64,000 nucleotides of DNA from Kerstersia gyiorum. GTDB lineage: Bacteria > Pseudomonadota > Gammaproteobacteria > Burkholderiales > Burkholderiaceae_B. Of the stretch, positions 16,970 to 27,337 are shown piece after piece (position 1 is the stretch's first letter; every line of letters begins with the position of its first letter). Under the pieces are notes generated by a model that saw only the letters and a program-made list of their open reading frames with translations, had not been told where the DNA came from and searched no databases. Location of the stretch: positions 1 to 64,000 of the forward strand of contig NZ_SGWZ01000004.1 of the NCBI RefSeq assembly GCF_004216755.1. Reading direction: 5' to 3'. The position numbers and the translations under genes were made by a program.

Positions 16970-17527
16970 ATGCTCAATGAGTTGCCCGCCGAAAAGGCCT
17001 ACCGCATCCTCGAATCCGGCCCCATCGTGCTAGTGTCCACCCGCAGCGCAGATGGCCGTGCCAATCTGATGACGATGGGGTTCCACATGATGATGCAGCA
17101 CGATCCACCCTTGGTCGGCGCGGTCATCGGCACCTGGGACCATAGCTACCGGGCGCTGTCGGACACGGGCGAATGCGTGCTGGCGGTGCCGACGGTGGAC
17201 CTGGCCGAAACGGTGGTGGACATCGGCAACTGCTCGGGCAATGCACTCGACAAGTTCACGCATTTCGGCCTGACAGGCGCGCCGGCGCAGACGGTCGATG
17301 CGCCGCTGGTGCGCGAATGCTGGGCCAACCTGGAATGCCGTGTCGTCGACGATGACTGGACACGCCGCTACAACCTGTGGGTGCTGGAGGTCCAGCGCAT
17401 CTGGATCGACACTGCGCGCAAGGAAACGCGGTTGATCCACCACCAGGGCGATGGCCGCTTCAGCGTCGATGGCGAGATGCTCGATCTAGGCGAGCGCATG
17501 ACTAAGTGGCGCTACTTGATGCGCTGA
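16970..17527 (+). CDS. Flavin reductase-like domain protein
   Basis: A 185-residue flavin-reductase-type split-barrel protein (FMN-binding). Typical features are SGPIVLVSTRSADGRANLMT near the start, the DHSYRALSDTGECVLAVP strand, and NALDKFTHFGLT. Such proteins reduce or bind flavin and may supply electrons to a partner oxygenase, but no oxygenase lies next to it. A CAGGAGA ribosome binding site precedes ATG 16970. Last gene of the SDR cluster, 66 bases after SDR3. Confidence 0.85.
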   Translation: MLNELPAEKAYRILESGPIVLVSTRSADGRANLMTMGFHMMMQHDPPLVGAVIGTWDHSYRALSDTGECVLAVPTVDLAETVVDIGNCSGNALDKFTHFGLTGAPAQTVDAPLVRECWANLECRVVDDDWTRRYNLWVLEVQRIWIDTARKETRLIHHQGDGRFSVDGEMLDLGERMTKWRYLMR

Positions 17528-18103
17528 CGTCCCAGGCCGCTTGAGCAGCGACAGGCTGGCATCGCCGATGTCGCCGTCTCGAAACCGGACCGGTTCGACG
17601 CGGCAGTCTTGCCACGTCAGCAGTCGCTCTGGACGTGCTAAGCAGGTGCACCTTCTGGTTGGAAATTGCCCGCCGGGTGCGAACGCGGACAGGATCGCTT
17701 ATCAGATGATAAAGGCGAACTATGGCCTTGCGAAAATCTCGTCACCCCAAGGTGAGGCTGAGTCAACGTCGCACCGCTGACCTTGAAGTCGTGTTGATGG
17801 TGGTTTGCGCTGGTGGCGCTCCCGCGAATGGATGCAACCTTGGACTGAGTGCTCTTCGGGCTGCATATCGGCCGTTAATCGGACTAAGATGCTGTCATGC
17901 GGCAGTCGTTTACTTGCAATCGCGTTCGATCCAACGCGCCTGGGCTTTCTACCGCAACGCTCTTATGTGGCTCCTAGCCCATAACGCCACATCCTCGCCA
18001 AGCGGCCTGACGTAGAACTAAACCTGCGTCCTATATAGACTTTCGATCATTAGGTTGTTCTGACTAATCTCTTGACACCGGCCCTTTTTTGTCGCCGGGC
18101 CGT
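17528..18103. other. Gene-free right flank of the integrated element
   Basis: These 576 bases hold no convincing gene. Short open frames exist on the plus strand (for example 17722-18015) but their translations show no domain and start in poor context. GC content falls toward 18060, and the last 30 bases hold a GGCCC T-run GGGCC structure next to pdxA. I take this as the outer edge of the island, with the proposed attachment core at 18085-18092. Confidence 0.5.
18085..18092. other. Candidate attachment-site core (TTTTTTGT) of a Tn4371-type element
   Basis: TTTTTTGT fits the TTTTTYRT core reported for Tn4371-family integrative elements. It sits 12 bases before the end of pdxA, exactly where accessory DNA gives way to chromosomal genes. 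The other end of the element is outside the window, so the expected direct repeat cannot be checked, and a T-run of this kind can occur by chance. Confidence 0.4.
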
Positions 18104-19108
18104 TTACCTGGCTTCGGGTGACATGGCTGCCGCCATGTCACAGGCGACGCGCAGCGAGGCTTCGTCGGCAATGCCTTTGCCGGCGATGTCGAAAGCCGTG
18201 CCGTGGTCCACGCTGGTGCGTACGATAGGCAGGCCGGCGGTGATGTTCACGCCCTGGTCCAGTCCCAGGTACTTGACCGGGATCAGGCCCTGGTCGTGGT
18301 ACTGAGCCACCACGATATCGAATTCCCCTTGTCGGGCACGCATGAACACCGTGTCTCCTGGCCAGGGGCCGCTGGCATCGTAGCCCTGCGCCCTTGCCCA
18401 GGCGACGGCGGGGGCGATGATGTCCCGGTCTTCCAGGCCGAATTTCCCGCCTTCACCGGCGTGCGGATTCAGGCCCGCGACGGCGATGCGCGGATGCGCC
18501 ACGCCCAGCTGGCGGCAGACCCGGTGCGCCAGCGCCAGTGAGCGCCGCTGGCCTTCCGGCGTGATGCGCGCCGGAACCTCCGACAGGGCGATATGAATGG
18601 TGGCCAGCAGTACGCGCAGGCAGTCGTTGACCAGCACCATGGCATAGTCATCGGTGGCGCAGCGCGTTGCCAGGATCTCCGTGTGACCAGGAAAGTCGAC
18701 ACCTGCCGCCTGCAGTGCTTCCTTATGGATGGGAGCCGTTACGACTGCATGCAGATGCCCGGCCAGGGTATCGTCGATGGCATGGCAAATGGCTTCGTAG
18801 GCCGATAGTCCTGCCAGTGCGCTGACCCGGCCCAGCGGCAGCCCGGCAGGCAGCGGAGTGGCGCGCGAGATGACGGGAACGAGGCCGGGACGGAAACAGG
18901 CGTCACGGGGGTGGTCTATTTCCTGTATCTCCAGGCTTGCGGCTGCTGCGCCACTGTATGCACGAGCGCGCGCCAGGGCGCCGGCGTCGCCATAGACGAT
19001 GGCAGGGTAGGGCAGCCCCGTGGCATGGAGTTTCAGCACGAGTTCCGGGCCGATGCCGGCGGCATCGCCCAGGGTGATGCCCAATGGGCGCGAGAGGATG
19101 TTCGACAT
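18104..19108 (-). CDS. pdxA: PdxA-family 4-phosphothreonine/4-hydroxythreonine-4-phosphate dehydrogenase
   Basis: NAD-dependent dehydrogenase of 334 residues. In the canonical pathway it oxidises 4-phosphohydroxy-L-threonine for pyridoxal phosphate synthesis. Family motifs are present: ITLGDAAGIGPEL, the metal-ligand regions GHTE, LNPHAGEGG and YHDQGLIPVKYLG, and LPIVRTSVDHGTAFDIAGKG. The start at 19108 (MSNILSRPLG) is preferred to a longer frame because family homology begins here. It stands alone, with no other B6 gene nearby, so a PdxA2-like role on phosphothreonate cannot be excluded. It forms the chromosomal boundary of the island. Confidence 0.85.
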   Translation of the reverse strand: MSNILSRPLGITLGDAAGIGPELVLKLHATGLPYPAIVYGDAGALARARAYSGAAAASLEIQEIDHPRDACFRPGLVPVISRATPLPAGLPLGRVSALAGLSAYEAICHAIDDTLAGHLHAVVTAPIHKEALQAAGVDFPGHTEILATRCATDDYAMVLVNDCLRVLLATIHIALSEVPARITPEGQRRSLALAHRVCRQLGVAHPRIAVAGLNPHAGEGGKFGLEDRDIIAPAVAWARAQGYDASGPWPGDTVFMRARQGEFDIVVAQYHDQGLIPVKYLGLDQGVNITAGLPIVRTSVDHGTAFDIAGKGIADEASLRVACDMAAAMSPEAR

Positions 19109-19351
19109 GCCGCCATTATCGCGCTGCAGCGGGGCGCTGCAGCGATCCGGCTGGATTTTGCCTGGCATTTTGGCAGGCGCTGTTGCACAATTCAGACCAG
19201 AGGCCGTCTGTACAAGGCCTTGCCTGTGCTTCCGGCCGCCTCAGCCTGTCTTTCTTCCGGTTCGTATGCCCCGCTTTCCTCGCCCCGCTACTTTGCTGCC
19301 TGCCGCCCCTGCGGCGCCACGAGTGCTGGCCGGCCTGTCCGGGAGGACGGC

Positions 19352-19762
19352 ATGAAGCCTGAGGAACAGGCTCAGCCCGTGAACGTTCCGACCCGCAATC
19401 GGGTGGTGCGCTGGGGATATTTCGTACTGGGGCTGGCGCTGGTCGGCCTGGGGATCATCGGGGCGTTGCTGCCGGTGATGCCCACCACCGTTTTCCTGAT
19501 CGGTGCCGCCTGGTGCTTTGCGCGTTCGTCACCGCGCTGGGAAAGCTGGCTGCTGAATCATCCTTCCTTCGGCCCGGTATTGCGCAACTGGCAGGCCCGT
19601 GGCGCGATCGCGCCGCGAGCCAAGGCCTATGCGTGCAGCGGCATTGCGGCCGGCTACGCCATTTTCTTTCTGTCAGCCAAGCCGGGGTTGTGGCTGGCAC
19701 TGGGCGTGGGCGCATTCATGCTGGCCTCGGCGGCCTATATCCTGACGCGGCCCAGCGCCTGA
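19352..19762 (+). CDS. DUF454 (YbaN-like) small membrane protein
   Basis: A 136-residue protein with two strong N-terminal membrane segments (GYFVLGLALVGLGIIGALLP and TVFLIGAAWCFA) and two more at about residues 95-135. The PVMPTTVFLIGAAWCFARSS signature is typical of DUF454/YbaN proteins, which have no firm function. The ATG at 19352 follows GGGAGGACGG; an upstream open frame from 18911 is antisense to pdxA and not coding. Divergent from pdxA. Confidence 0.85.
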   Translation: MKPEEQAQPVNVPTRNRVVRWGYFVLGLALVGLGIIGALLPVMPTTVFLIGAAWCFARSSPRWESWLLNHPSFGPVLRNWQARGAIAPRAKAYACSGIAAGYAIFFLSAKPGLWLALGVGAFMLASAAYILTRPSA

Positions 19763-19949
19763 GTCCGTTGCGGCATGGCGGCGCGGCCGCAAGCGATGCG
19801 TCGATCAGCAGTGCCAGGGCGGCCCGGTTTCTGGTCAAGCGTGCTCATTGCAGCACGCCCGGACGCTGTTAATTTCATCCATTCTGAGTATGCTTGTGCT
19901 GCTGCACCTGCTTTTCTTGCGCCAGCGCAACGAAAGCCTGTGGACAAGT

Positions 19950-19978
19950 CTTGAAAATCTGCGATGTTGCCCGCATCT
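19950..19978 (+). promoter_or_regulatory. Sigma-32 (RpoH) heat-shock promoter of clpB
   Basis: CTTGAAA at 19950-19956 is a perfect heat-shock -35 element. CCGCATCT at 19971-19978 matches the -10 consensus CCCCATNT at seven of eight positions, with a 14-base spacer. It lies 50 bases upstream of the clpB start. This is the usual control of ClpB in proteobacteria. Confidence 0.8.
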
Positions 19979-20027
19979 TTAGCGTATCGGGCCAGATGGC
20001 CCCCCTGATTTCTGCTCAAGGTAGATT

Positions 20028-22628
<2,601 letters not shown>

Positions 22629-22694
22629 GCGTATGAGCCAGAAAGGAGGCCACGCTGCCGTCAGTTGGCGTTGACCTCCACGTGGATGTACGCC

Positions 22695-22725
22695 ACGGCC
22701 TGCCATTGCGGCAGGCCGTTTTTTT
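22695..22725 (+). terminator. Rho-independent terminator of clpB
   Basis: ACGGCCTGCC (22695-22704) pairs perfectly with GGCAGGCCGT (22710-22719) over a 5-base loop and is followed by a run of T. It lies 67 bases after the clpB stop. Confidence 0.92.
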
Positions 22726-22846
22726 GCGTGGCCCCGGCTTGCCTATGGGGGAACATCATGATTCCTTGGCCCCCGGTTCCTCGCCGTCCCAGCGGCCGCT
22801 GCCGCAGCATGCCCAGGGGCGGCGAATGATGGCTGTTTGCTGTTTG

Positions 22847-23269
22847 CTAGGAGTTATAGGCTGGCGCTGGCGTGGCGTTCTTTTTTTCCCGCCGTGCGGC
22901 AATTTTCAGCAGGCGTTGGAAGGTCGGGCATTGCATGTGCGAGGCCGCAGGGCATTCGGCGGCGTGCCGCAGGCCCAGGCTGACAGCGTGCAGGCGTTTG
23001 ATGGTGGCATCTATGTCATCGGCCCTGGCGGCAAGCAGCTGGCGGTCGACGGCAAGGGCGCCGTCGGGGGTGAGCATGGCGGATATTTCGTCCAGCGCAA
23101 GACCGCCCGCCTGTCCCAGCGCGATGAAGGCCAGTTGGTCAAGCACAGCCGGTGCAAAGCGGCGGCGCTGGCCGGCTGCACTGATGGCGGTGATCAGGCC
23201 CCGGTTGGCATAGAAGCGGATCGTGGAGGCGGGCAGGCCTGTCTGCCGGGAGACTTCCGATATGTCCAT
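22847..23269 (-). CDS. MerR-family transcriptional regulator
   Basis: A 140-residue MerR-type activator. The N-terminal winged helix reads MDISEVSRQTGLPASTIRFY, with wing residues GLITAISAAGQRRRF, followed by a dimerisation helix and a C-terminal part with three cysteine/histidine-type residues (AAECPAASHMQC). The ATG at 23269 is preceded by GGAG; the frame is open upstream but not coding. It is divergent from a DUF2938 gene whose promoter has the 19-base spacer typical of MerR-controlled promoters. The inducer is unknown; cysteines suggest redox or metal sensing, which is inference. Confidence 0.85.
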   Translation of the reverse strand: MDISEVSRQTGLPASTIRFYANRGLITAISAAGQRRRFAPAVLDQLAFIALGQAGGLALDEISAMLTPDGALAVDRQLLAARADDIDATIKRLHAVSLGLRHAAECPAASHMQCPTFQRLLKIAARREKKNATPAPAYNS

Positions 23270-23325
23270 TGAGTTGGCTCCTGAGGTGACGGATTCCTGG
23301 CGGCCAGGCGGATGTCCGTGCAGGC

Positions 23326-23356
23326 TTGACTTGAAGTTGACTTCGACTTTTACCAT
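23326..23356 (+). promoter_or_regulatory. MerR-type promoter of the DUF2938 gene (19-bp spacer, dyad between -35 and -10)
   Basis: TTGACT (23326-23331) as -35 and TACCAT (23351-23356) as -10 are 19 bases apart, too long for normal sigma-70 use and diagnostic for MerR-family activation. Between them TTGAAGT and ACTTCGA form an imperfect dyad (23331-23346). The DUF2938 gene starts 37 bases downstream. Confidence 0.65.
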
Positions 23357-23392
23357 GTCCGACATGAATCGTTTCTTGATCGGGAGCCGGGC

Positions 23393-23908
23393 ATGGCAAG
23401 CTTGACTCCGCTGGAGGTGGCCTGGGCCAGCATGGTGACCGGCATAGGTGCCACCTTGGTGATGGATGTATGGACGCTGCTGCAAAAACGGCTGGGTGCG
23501 CCGACGCTGGATTATGCGCTGCTGGGGCGATGGGCGGGCTATCTTTGCCGATATGGGGTGTCGCATGCAGGACGGCAGGCAGATGTACGGCAATGGCAGC
23601 CGCTGACTGGCGAGCGCAGTCTGGGATGGTTGCTTCATTACGCCATCGGCGTGGTGTTTGCCACGCTCCTGGTTGCGATGGCTGGCCCTGCGTGGTTGCA
23701 GCAACCGGAATGGCTGCCGGCCTTGTGGTGGGGGCTGGTGACTGTCGCGGCGCCTTTTCTGGTCCTGCAGCCCGCCATGGGGGCGGGGATCGCATCATCG
23801 CGCACGGCAACCCCCTGGAAAAATCGCTGCCGCAGCCTGCTCACGCATGCAGTGTTCGGCACCGGGCTGTATGCCTCGGCGCAGATTCTGGCATGGGTGC
23901 AGACATGA
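23393..23908 (+). CDS. DUF2938 membrane protein
   Basis: A 171-residue protein with four likely membrane segments (about residues 8-28, 80-97, 105-125 and 148-168). The GIGATLVMDVWTLLQKRLG start, the SLGWLLHYAIGV centre and the QPAMGAGIASSRTP-like stretch with THAVFGTGLY are typical of DUF2938, a family with no known function. Its promoter appears to be activated by the divergent MerR protein, so it may take part in the same stress response. Confidence 0.8.
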   Translation: MASLTPLEVAWASMVTGIGATLVMDVWTLLQKRLGAPTLDYALLGRWAGYLCRYGVSHAGRQADVRQWQPLTGERSLGWLLHYAIGVVFATLLVAMAGPAWLQQPEWLPALWWGLVTVAAPFLVLQPAMGAGIASSRTATPWKNRCRSLLTHAVFGTGLYASAQILAWVQT

Positions 23909-24002
23909 TGCTTGCTGGTGGCAGGAACTTTATTGCGTTGGAACGTAAAGCTATACTTTGTCTATATGACCCATTCCGGGTTTCACCATTGAGGTATTCG
24001 TC

Positions 24003-24014
24003 ATGCGCCATTAA
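24003..24014 (+). CDS. Three-codon upstream ORF (Met-Arg-His) in the ABC-F leader
   Basis: ATG-CGC-CAT-TAA at 24003-24014 is preceded by a good ribosome binding site, GAGG at 23991-23994, with an 8-base spacing. It lies 76 bases before the ABC-F start and is followed by two hairpins. Tiny ORFs in this position control several antibiotic-resistance ABC-F genes by ribosome stalling. Whether this one is translated is unknown. Confidence 0.35.
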   Translation: MRH

Positions 24015-24018
24015 TGCC

Positions 24019-24075
24019 GCCGTCCCTGTGACGGCCAGTCTCCACCTACCCCTATGAGCAGGGGGAGTTCCTGGC
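24019..24075 (+). promoter_or_regulatory. Two leader hairpins between the upstream ORF and the ABC-F gene
   Basis: First hairpin: GCCGTC (24019-24024) with GACGGC (24030-24035). Second: GCCAG/CTGGC (24034-24038 with 24071-24075), CTCC/GGAG (24040-24043 with 24064-24067) and CCCT/AGGG (24050-24053 with 24060-24063). They share GC of the 24034-24035 segment, so they compete. CTCCA (24040-24044) could also pair with the TGGAG ribosome binding site at 24081-24085. Confidence 0.45.
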
Positions 24076-24090
24076 ATTTCTGGAGTGACC

Positions 24091-25728
24091 ATGACGAGTC
24101 CTTGTACCCATTCCTATACGGGTCCCTATCTCGCGCTGGAAGGCGTGTCTTATGTCTTGCCTGATGGCAGGACGCTTTTTTCCGGTCTTAGCGAACATTT
24201 CGACAGGCGTGCCACCGGCCTGGTCGGGCGCAATGGCATCGGTAAATCCGTGCTGGCGCGTCTATTGTCCGGACAACTGCAGCCCAGTGCGGGACGCTGC
24301 GTGATGTCTGGCAAGGTGCATTACCTGGCCCAGCAACTGCTACCGGCTCCTGAGGCCACGGTAGCCGGCCTGACAGGCGTGCAAGCCAGGCTGGACGCAC
24401 TGGCTCGCATCGAGGCCGGCAGTAGCGCAACTGCAGATTTCGAGATTTTGGGCGACGCCTGGGATATCCGCCAGCGGCTGCACGATGAACTGGCCCGCAG
24501 CGGGTTGGGCTACCTCGACGAGACCGTCGCTGTCAGCCGGCTCAGTGGCGGAGAAGCCATGCGGCTGGCCTTGATCGGCGCCATGCTGTCGGAAGCGGAT
24601 TTCCTGGTGCTCGACGAACCGACTAACCATTTGGATGGCCATACCCGGCAGGTTTTGCTTGAGCAGTTGCAGCGTTGGCCGCGTGGATTGCTGGTGCTCA
24701 GCCATGACCGCCGTTTGCTCGACACCATGGATCGGATCGTGGAGCTGTCTTCATTGGGCGTGCGCAGCTACGGTGGCAATTACACCTTCTATGCGCAATG
24801 CAAGGCGCGGGAGCGGGAGAATGCGATCGAGCGCCTGGAACAGCGCAAGCTGGAGCGTCAGCGAGACGAGCAGATGCTGCGTGAGCAACGCGAACGCCAG
24901 GAAAAGCGGCAGGCACGCGGTAACCGCCAGGGACGTGAAGCGAATCAGGCCAAGATCCTGTTGGATCGGCAGAAAGAGCGCAGCCAAGGTTCGGCTGGCA
25001 AGTTGCGCCGCTGGCAGGCCGAGGCCAGCGAGCTTGCGGCACGGCGGGTGATCGAAGCTGCCCGGGAGGTTGCCGAGGAAGCCGAGATCGTGATGCATGC
25101 GCCTGTTGGCGCATCACATGCGCCCCGTTGCGTTGCCACGCTGGAAGAGGTTGTCTTGCCTTATGTGCAGGGGGCGGCAGGCAGGCTGAGCCTGCAGGTG
25201 GCAGGGCAACAGCGGATAGGCGTGGTCGGTCCGAACGGCTGCGGCAAGTCTACCTTGCTCAAGGTATTGGCGGGCCTGCTGGCGCCAGTGGCCGGTCGCT
25301 GCCATGTGTCGGTGCCGGCGGTCTATCTGGACCAGGGGCTGGCAGACCTGGCGCCCGAGCGTTCCGTGCTGGTGCAGATGCGTGAACTCAACCGTAGCCT
25401 GCCCGAGGGAGAATTGCGCATGCGCCTGGCGCACCTGGGCCTGGATGCTCAGGCGGTGATCCGGCCCAGCGGCAGGCTCAGTGGCGGAGAACGCTTGAAG
25501 GCAGCGTTGGCCCGGGTGATGTATGCCGACGTGCCACCCCAGCTGTTGTTGCTGGACGAACCGAATAACCACCTGGATCTGCCGTCGATTCAGGCGCTGG
25601 AAAGCCTGTTGCAGGCCTATGCCGGGGCCTTGGTGGTGGTGTCTCATGACGAGGCTTTTCTGGACCAGCTAGGGCTGACCGACCGTTTGCTGGCAACCGG
25701 GCAAGGTTGGCACCTGCAAGCGTGGTAG
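24091..25728 (+). CDS. ABC-F family ATPase (ribosome-associated type)
   Basis: A 545-residue protein with two ABC ATPase domains and no membrane segments, the mark of the ABC-F family, which acts on the ribosome in translation control or antibiotic protection. Domain 1: Walker A GRNGIGKS (46-53), signature LSGGEAMRLAL, Walker B FLVLDEPTNHLD. A long, highly charged linker (about 240-340, E/R/Q-rich) replaces membrane domains. Domain 2: Walker A GPNGCGKS (380-387), signature LSGGERLKAAL, Walker B LLLLDEPNNHLD. ATG 24091 follows TGGAG; a GTG two codons earlier is also possible. The leader with a tiny ORF and hairpins suggests translation-dependent control. Confidence 0.88.
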   Translation: MTSPCTHSYTGPYLALEGVSYVLPDGRTLFSGLSEHFDRRATGLVGRNGIGKSVLARLLSGQLQPSAGRCVMSGKVHYLAQQLLPAPEATVAGLTGVQARLDALARIEAGSSATADFEILGDAWDIRQRLHDELARSGLGYLDETVAVSRLSGGEAMRLALIGAMLSEADFLVLDEPTNHLDGHTRQVLLEQLQRWPRGLLVLSHDRRLLDTMDRIVELSSLGVRSYGGNYTFYAQCKARERENAIERLEQRKLERQRDEQMLREQRERQEKRQARGNRQGREANQAKILLDRQKERSQGSAGKLRRWQAEASELAARRVIEAAREVAEEAEIVMHAPVGASHAPRCVATLEEVVLPYVQGAAGRLSLQVAGQQRIGVVGPNGCGKSTLLKVLAGLLAPVAGRCHVSVPAVYLDQGLADLAPERSVLVQMRELNRSLPEGELRMRLAHLGLDAQAVIRPSGRLSGGERLKAALARVMYADVPPQLLLLDEPNNHLDLPSIQALESLLQAYAGALVVVSHDEAFLDQLGLTDRLLATGQGWHLQAW

Positions 25729-26117
25729 CTGGCAGGAGGGGCATTGGGCGGGGAGCGCGATCATGGCGTCTTCCTGTGGCCCTTGCATAGGGCGGGCGAT
25801 GAGCCATGGGAGAGCTTGGGAATGGAACTGATCGACGCAGCTGATGGCGGCGCTGATGGATCCGGCGGGCAGAGGGCGTTGAACGATGAACTAGAACGAT
25901 GGCACGGGTTGATTGATGAGGCTGAATGGATGGCGTTGAATTGACGGCGCTGAAGTGATGTCACTGACCACGGGCCTAAGCGCAAGCCTCGGCCTTCAGG
26001 CCGAGGTCAAGCGAGGCATTATCCATACGGCGCCGCAGGCGCCCCCGTATGGTGGCGGAGAAGCTCCGGCCCTCGGGCCGGAGTTCTTCACCGATGACAC
26101 TGAAGTCATGGAGCGAA
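25729..26117. other. Region without a convincing gene, containing three hairpins
   Basis: About 390 bases between the ABC-F and GrpB genes. A short plus-strand open frame (25744-25944) has a repetitive acidic translation and no known domain, so I do not call it. The right half holds three successive GC-rich hairpins (25987-26083), described separately. Confidence 0.5.
25987..26083. repeat. Array of three consecutive hairpins (REP-like or insertion-sequence remnant)
   Basis: Hairpin 1: CCTCGGCC (25987-25994) / GGCCGAGG (25999-26006) with TTCA loop. Hairpin 2: CCATACGGCGCC (26023-26034) against GGCGCC (26038-26043) plus GTATGG (26047-26052), three extra C. Hairpin 3: CTCCGGCCC (26064-26072) / GGGCCGGAG (26075-26083). 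The first and third resemble the short imperfect stems at IS200/IS605 ends or REP elements, but no transposase gene is left. Confidence 0.6.
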
Positions 26118-26861
26118 ATGATGACGATGAATGATGAGTATGGGGCAAGCGGCCGCAAACCGGACGTTGCTCCGGGCGTCGGCCAGGCGGCTGGAGGGGC
26201 CGTGGCTGTGCCTGGCGACGGTCGGGTGAGCCCGGCTGCGTTGATGACCTTCGCAGCCGGGGATCCTGGTGAAAATCCGTGGGTACATGGCAAGCCACGG
26301 ACCTTGCCGGTGCAGGTCACCGATTACGACACGGCCTGGCCGGCGCGGTTCCTGGCGGTGCGTGGCGATATTGCCGAGGCTTTGGGCGCGGTGGCGCTGG
26401 CCATCGAACATGTGGGCTCCACCGCGGTGCCGGGCTTGCGGGCCAAGCCGGTGATAGATGTCGATGTCATCGTCGCAGACCCGGAGCGGGAGGAGGGTTA
26501 TGTGCCGCAGCTGGAGGCCCTGGGTTACACACTGACGGTCCGAGAGCGCTCCTGGTACGGGCATCGCATGTTGCGGCATGATTCCCCTGAGGTGAACCTG
26601 CATGTGTTCGGCCCGGATTGCCCGGAGCATATCCGTCACCTGATGTTTCGGGACTGGCTGCGCGAACATCCCCAGGATCGCCAGCGCTATGCGCAGGCCA
26701 AGGACACGGCCAAGGTCGGGGCGGATAACGTGCCTGCGTACAATCAGCGCAAGGAATCCGTCGTGCGGGATGTTTACGCAAAGATTTTTGCGTCGCTGGG
26801 CTGGCTCCAGGCGGCACGCGAGTCGCACAGCGGGCAGGGCACGCAGGTGGATGCAGAATGA
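26118..26861 (+). CDS. GrpB-family (UPF0157) nucleotidyltransferase-like protein
   Basis: A 247-residue protein. After a poorly conserved N-terminal extension of about 65 residues comes the GrpB domain: QVTDYDTAWPARFLAVRGDI, then IEHVGSTAVPGLRAKPVIDV with the paired aspartates typical of the nucleotidyltransferase fold, then a conserved RERSWYGHRMLRH region. The biochemical role of GrpB proteins is not established. The start at 26118 has GGAG upstream; 26121 is equally possible. Its stop overlaps the GNAT start (ATGA), so the two are translationally coupled. Confidence 0.82.
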   Translation: MMTMNDEYGASGRKPDVAPGVGQAAGGAVAVPGDGRVSPAALMTFAAGDPGENPWVHGKPRTLPVQVTDYDTAWPARFLAVRGDIAEALGAVALAIEHVGSTAVPGLRAKPVIDVDVIVADPEREEGYVPQLEALGYTLTVRERSWYGHRMLRHDSPEVNLHVFGPDCPEHIRHLMFRDWLREHPQDRQRYAQAKDTAKVGADNVPAYNQRKESVVRDVYAKIFASLGWLQAARESHSGQGTQVDAE

Positions 26862-27337
26862 AGAATGCGCCATGGGCGATTCGCGCCTATCGCCCGGAAG
26901 ATCAGGCGCGCTTATCTGCAATCTGGTTCGCGGCGTCGTCGCAGGCCCATGCGTTCCTGGGCGTCGATTGCCTGAACCGGCAACGGCAGTTGATAGAGGA
27001 AACCTACCTGGCTGCCGCAGAAACCTGGGTCGCCTGCCGGGATGGCCGCCCGCTGGGTTTCATCGGTTTGCTGGACGATTTCATTGGCGGGTTGTTTGTC
27101 GATCCCGCTGAACAGGGGCTAGGGGTAGGGCGGGCGCTGGTGGCGCATGCCCTGGCACTCAAGGGCAGCCTGCAACTGGAAGTCTATGCCAGCAATCCCG
27201 GGGCGCTGGCTTTCTACCAGCGGCTGGGTTTTCTGGAATACGGCAGGCAGGCCGAAGATGGCGAGGGCCTGCCGTTCGAGGTTGTCCGGATGCGCAGCGC
27301 AATGCCTACAGATCGGACGATTGCGCCCACAGGTTGA
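26858..27337 (+). CDS. GNAT-family N-acetyltransferase
   Basis: A 159-residue acetyltransferase of the GNAT fold. The acetyl-CoA-binding motif A is visible as FVDPAEQGLGVGRALVAHAL (about residues 74-94), followed by LQLEVYASNPGALAFYQRLGF, the usual motif B. It overlaps the GrpB gene by four bases, and its 3' end overlaps the convergent aldo/keto reductase gene by 32 bases. The acceptor substrate is unknown; relatives modify small amines or peptides. Confidence 0.88.
   Translation: MKNAPWAIRAYRPEDQARLSAIWFAASSQAHAFLGVDCLNRQRQLIEETYLAAAETWVACRDGRPLGFIGLLDDFIGGLFVDPAEQGLGVGRALVAHALALKGSLQLEVYASNPGALAFYQRLGFLEYGRQAEDGEGLPFEVVRMRSAMPTDRTIAPTG

Noticed and set aside
17541..18015. Two short plus-strand frames between the flavin reductase and pdxA
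   Set aside because: No ribosome binding site, no known motif, and cysteine/arginine-rich translations typical of noncoding DNA.
25744..25944. Small 66-codon acidic frame after the ABC-F gene
   Set aside because: Repetitive composition, no ribosome binding site, and no homology recognised.
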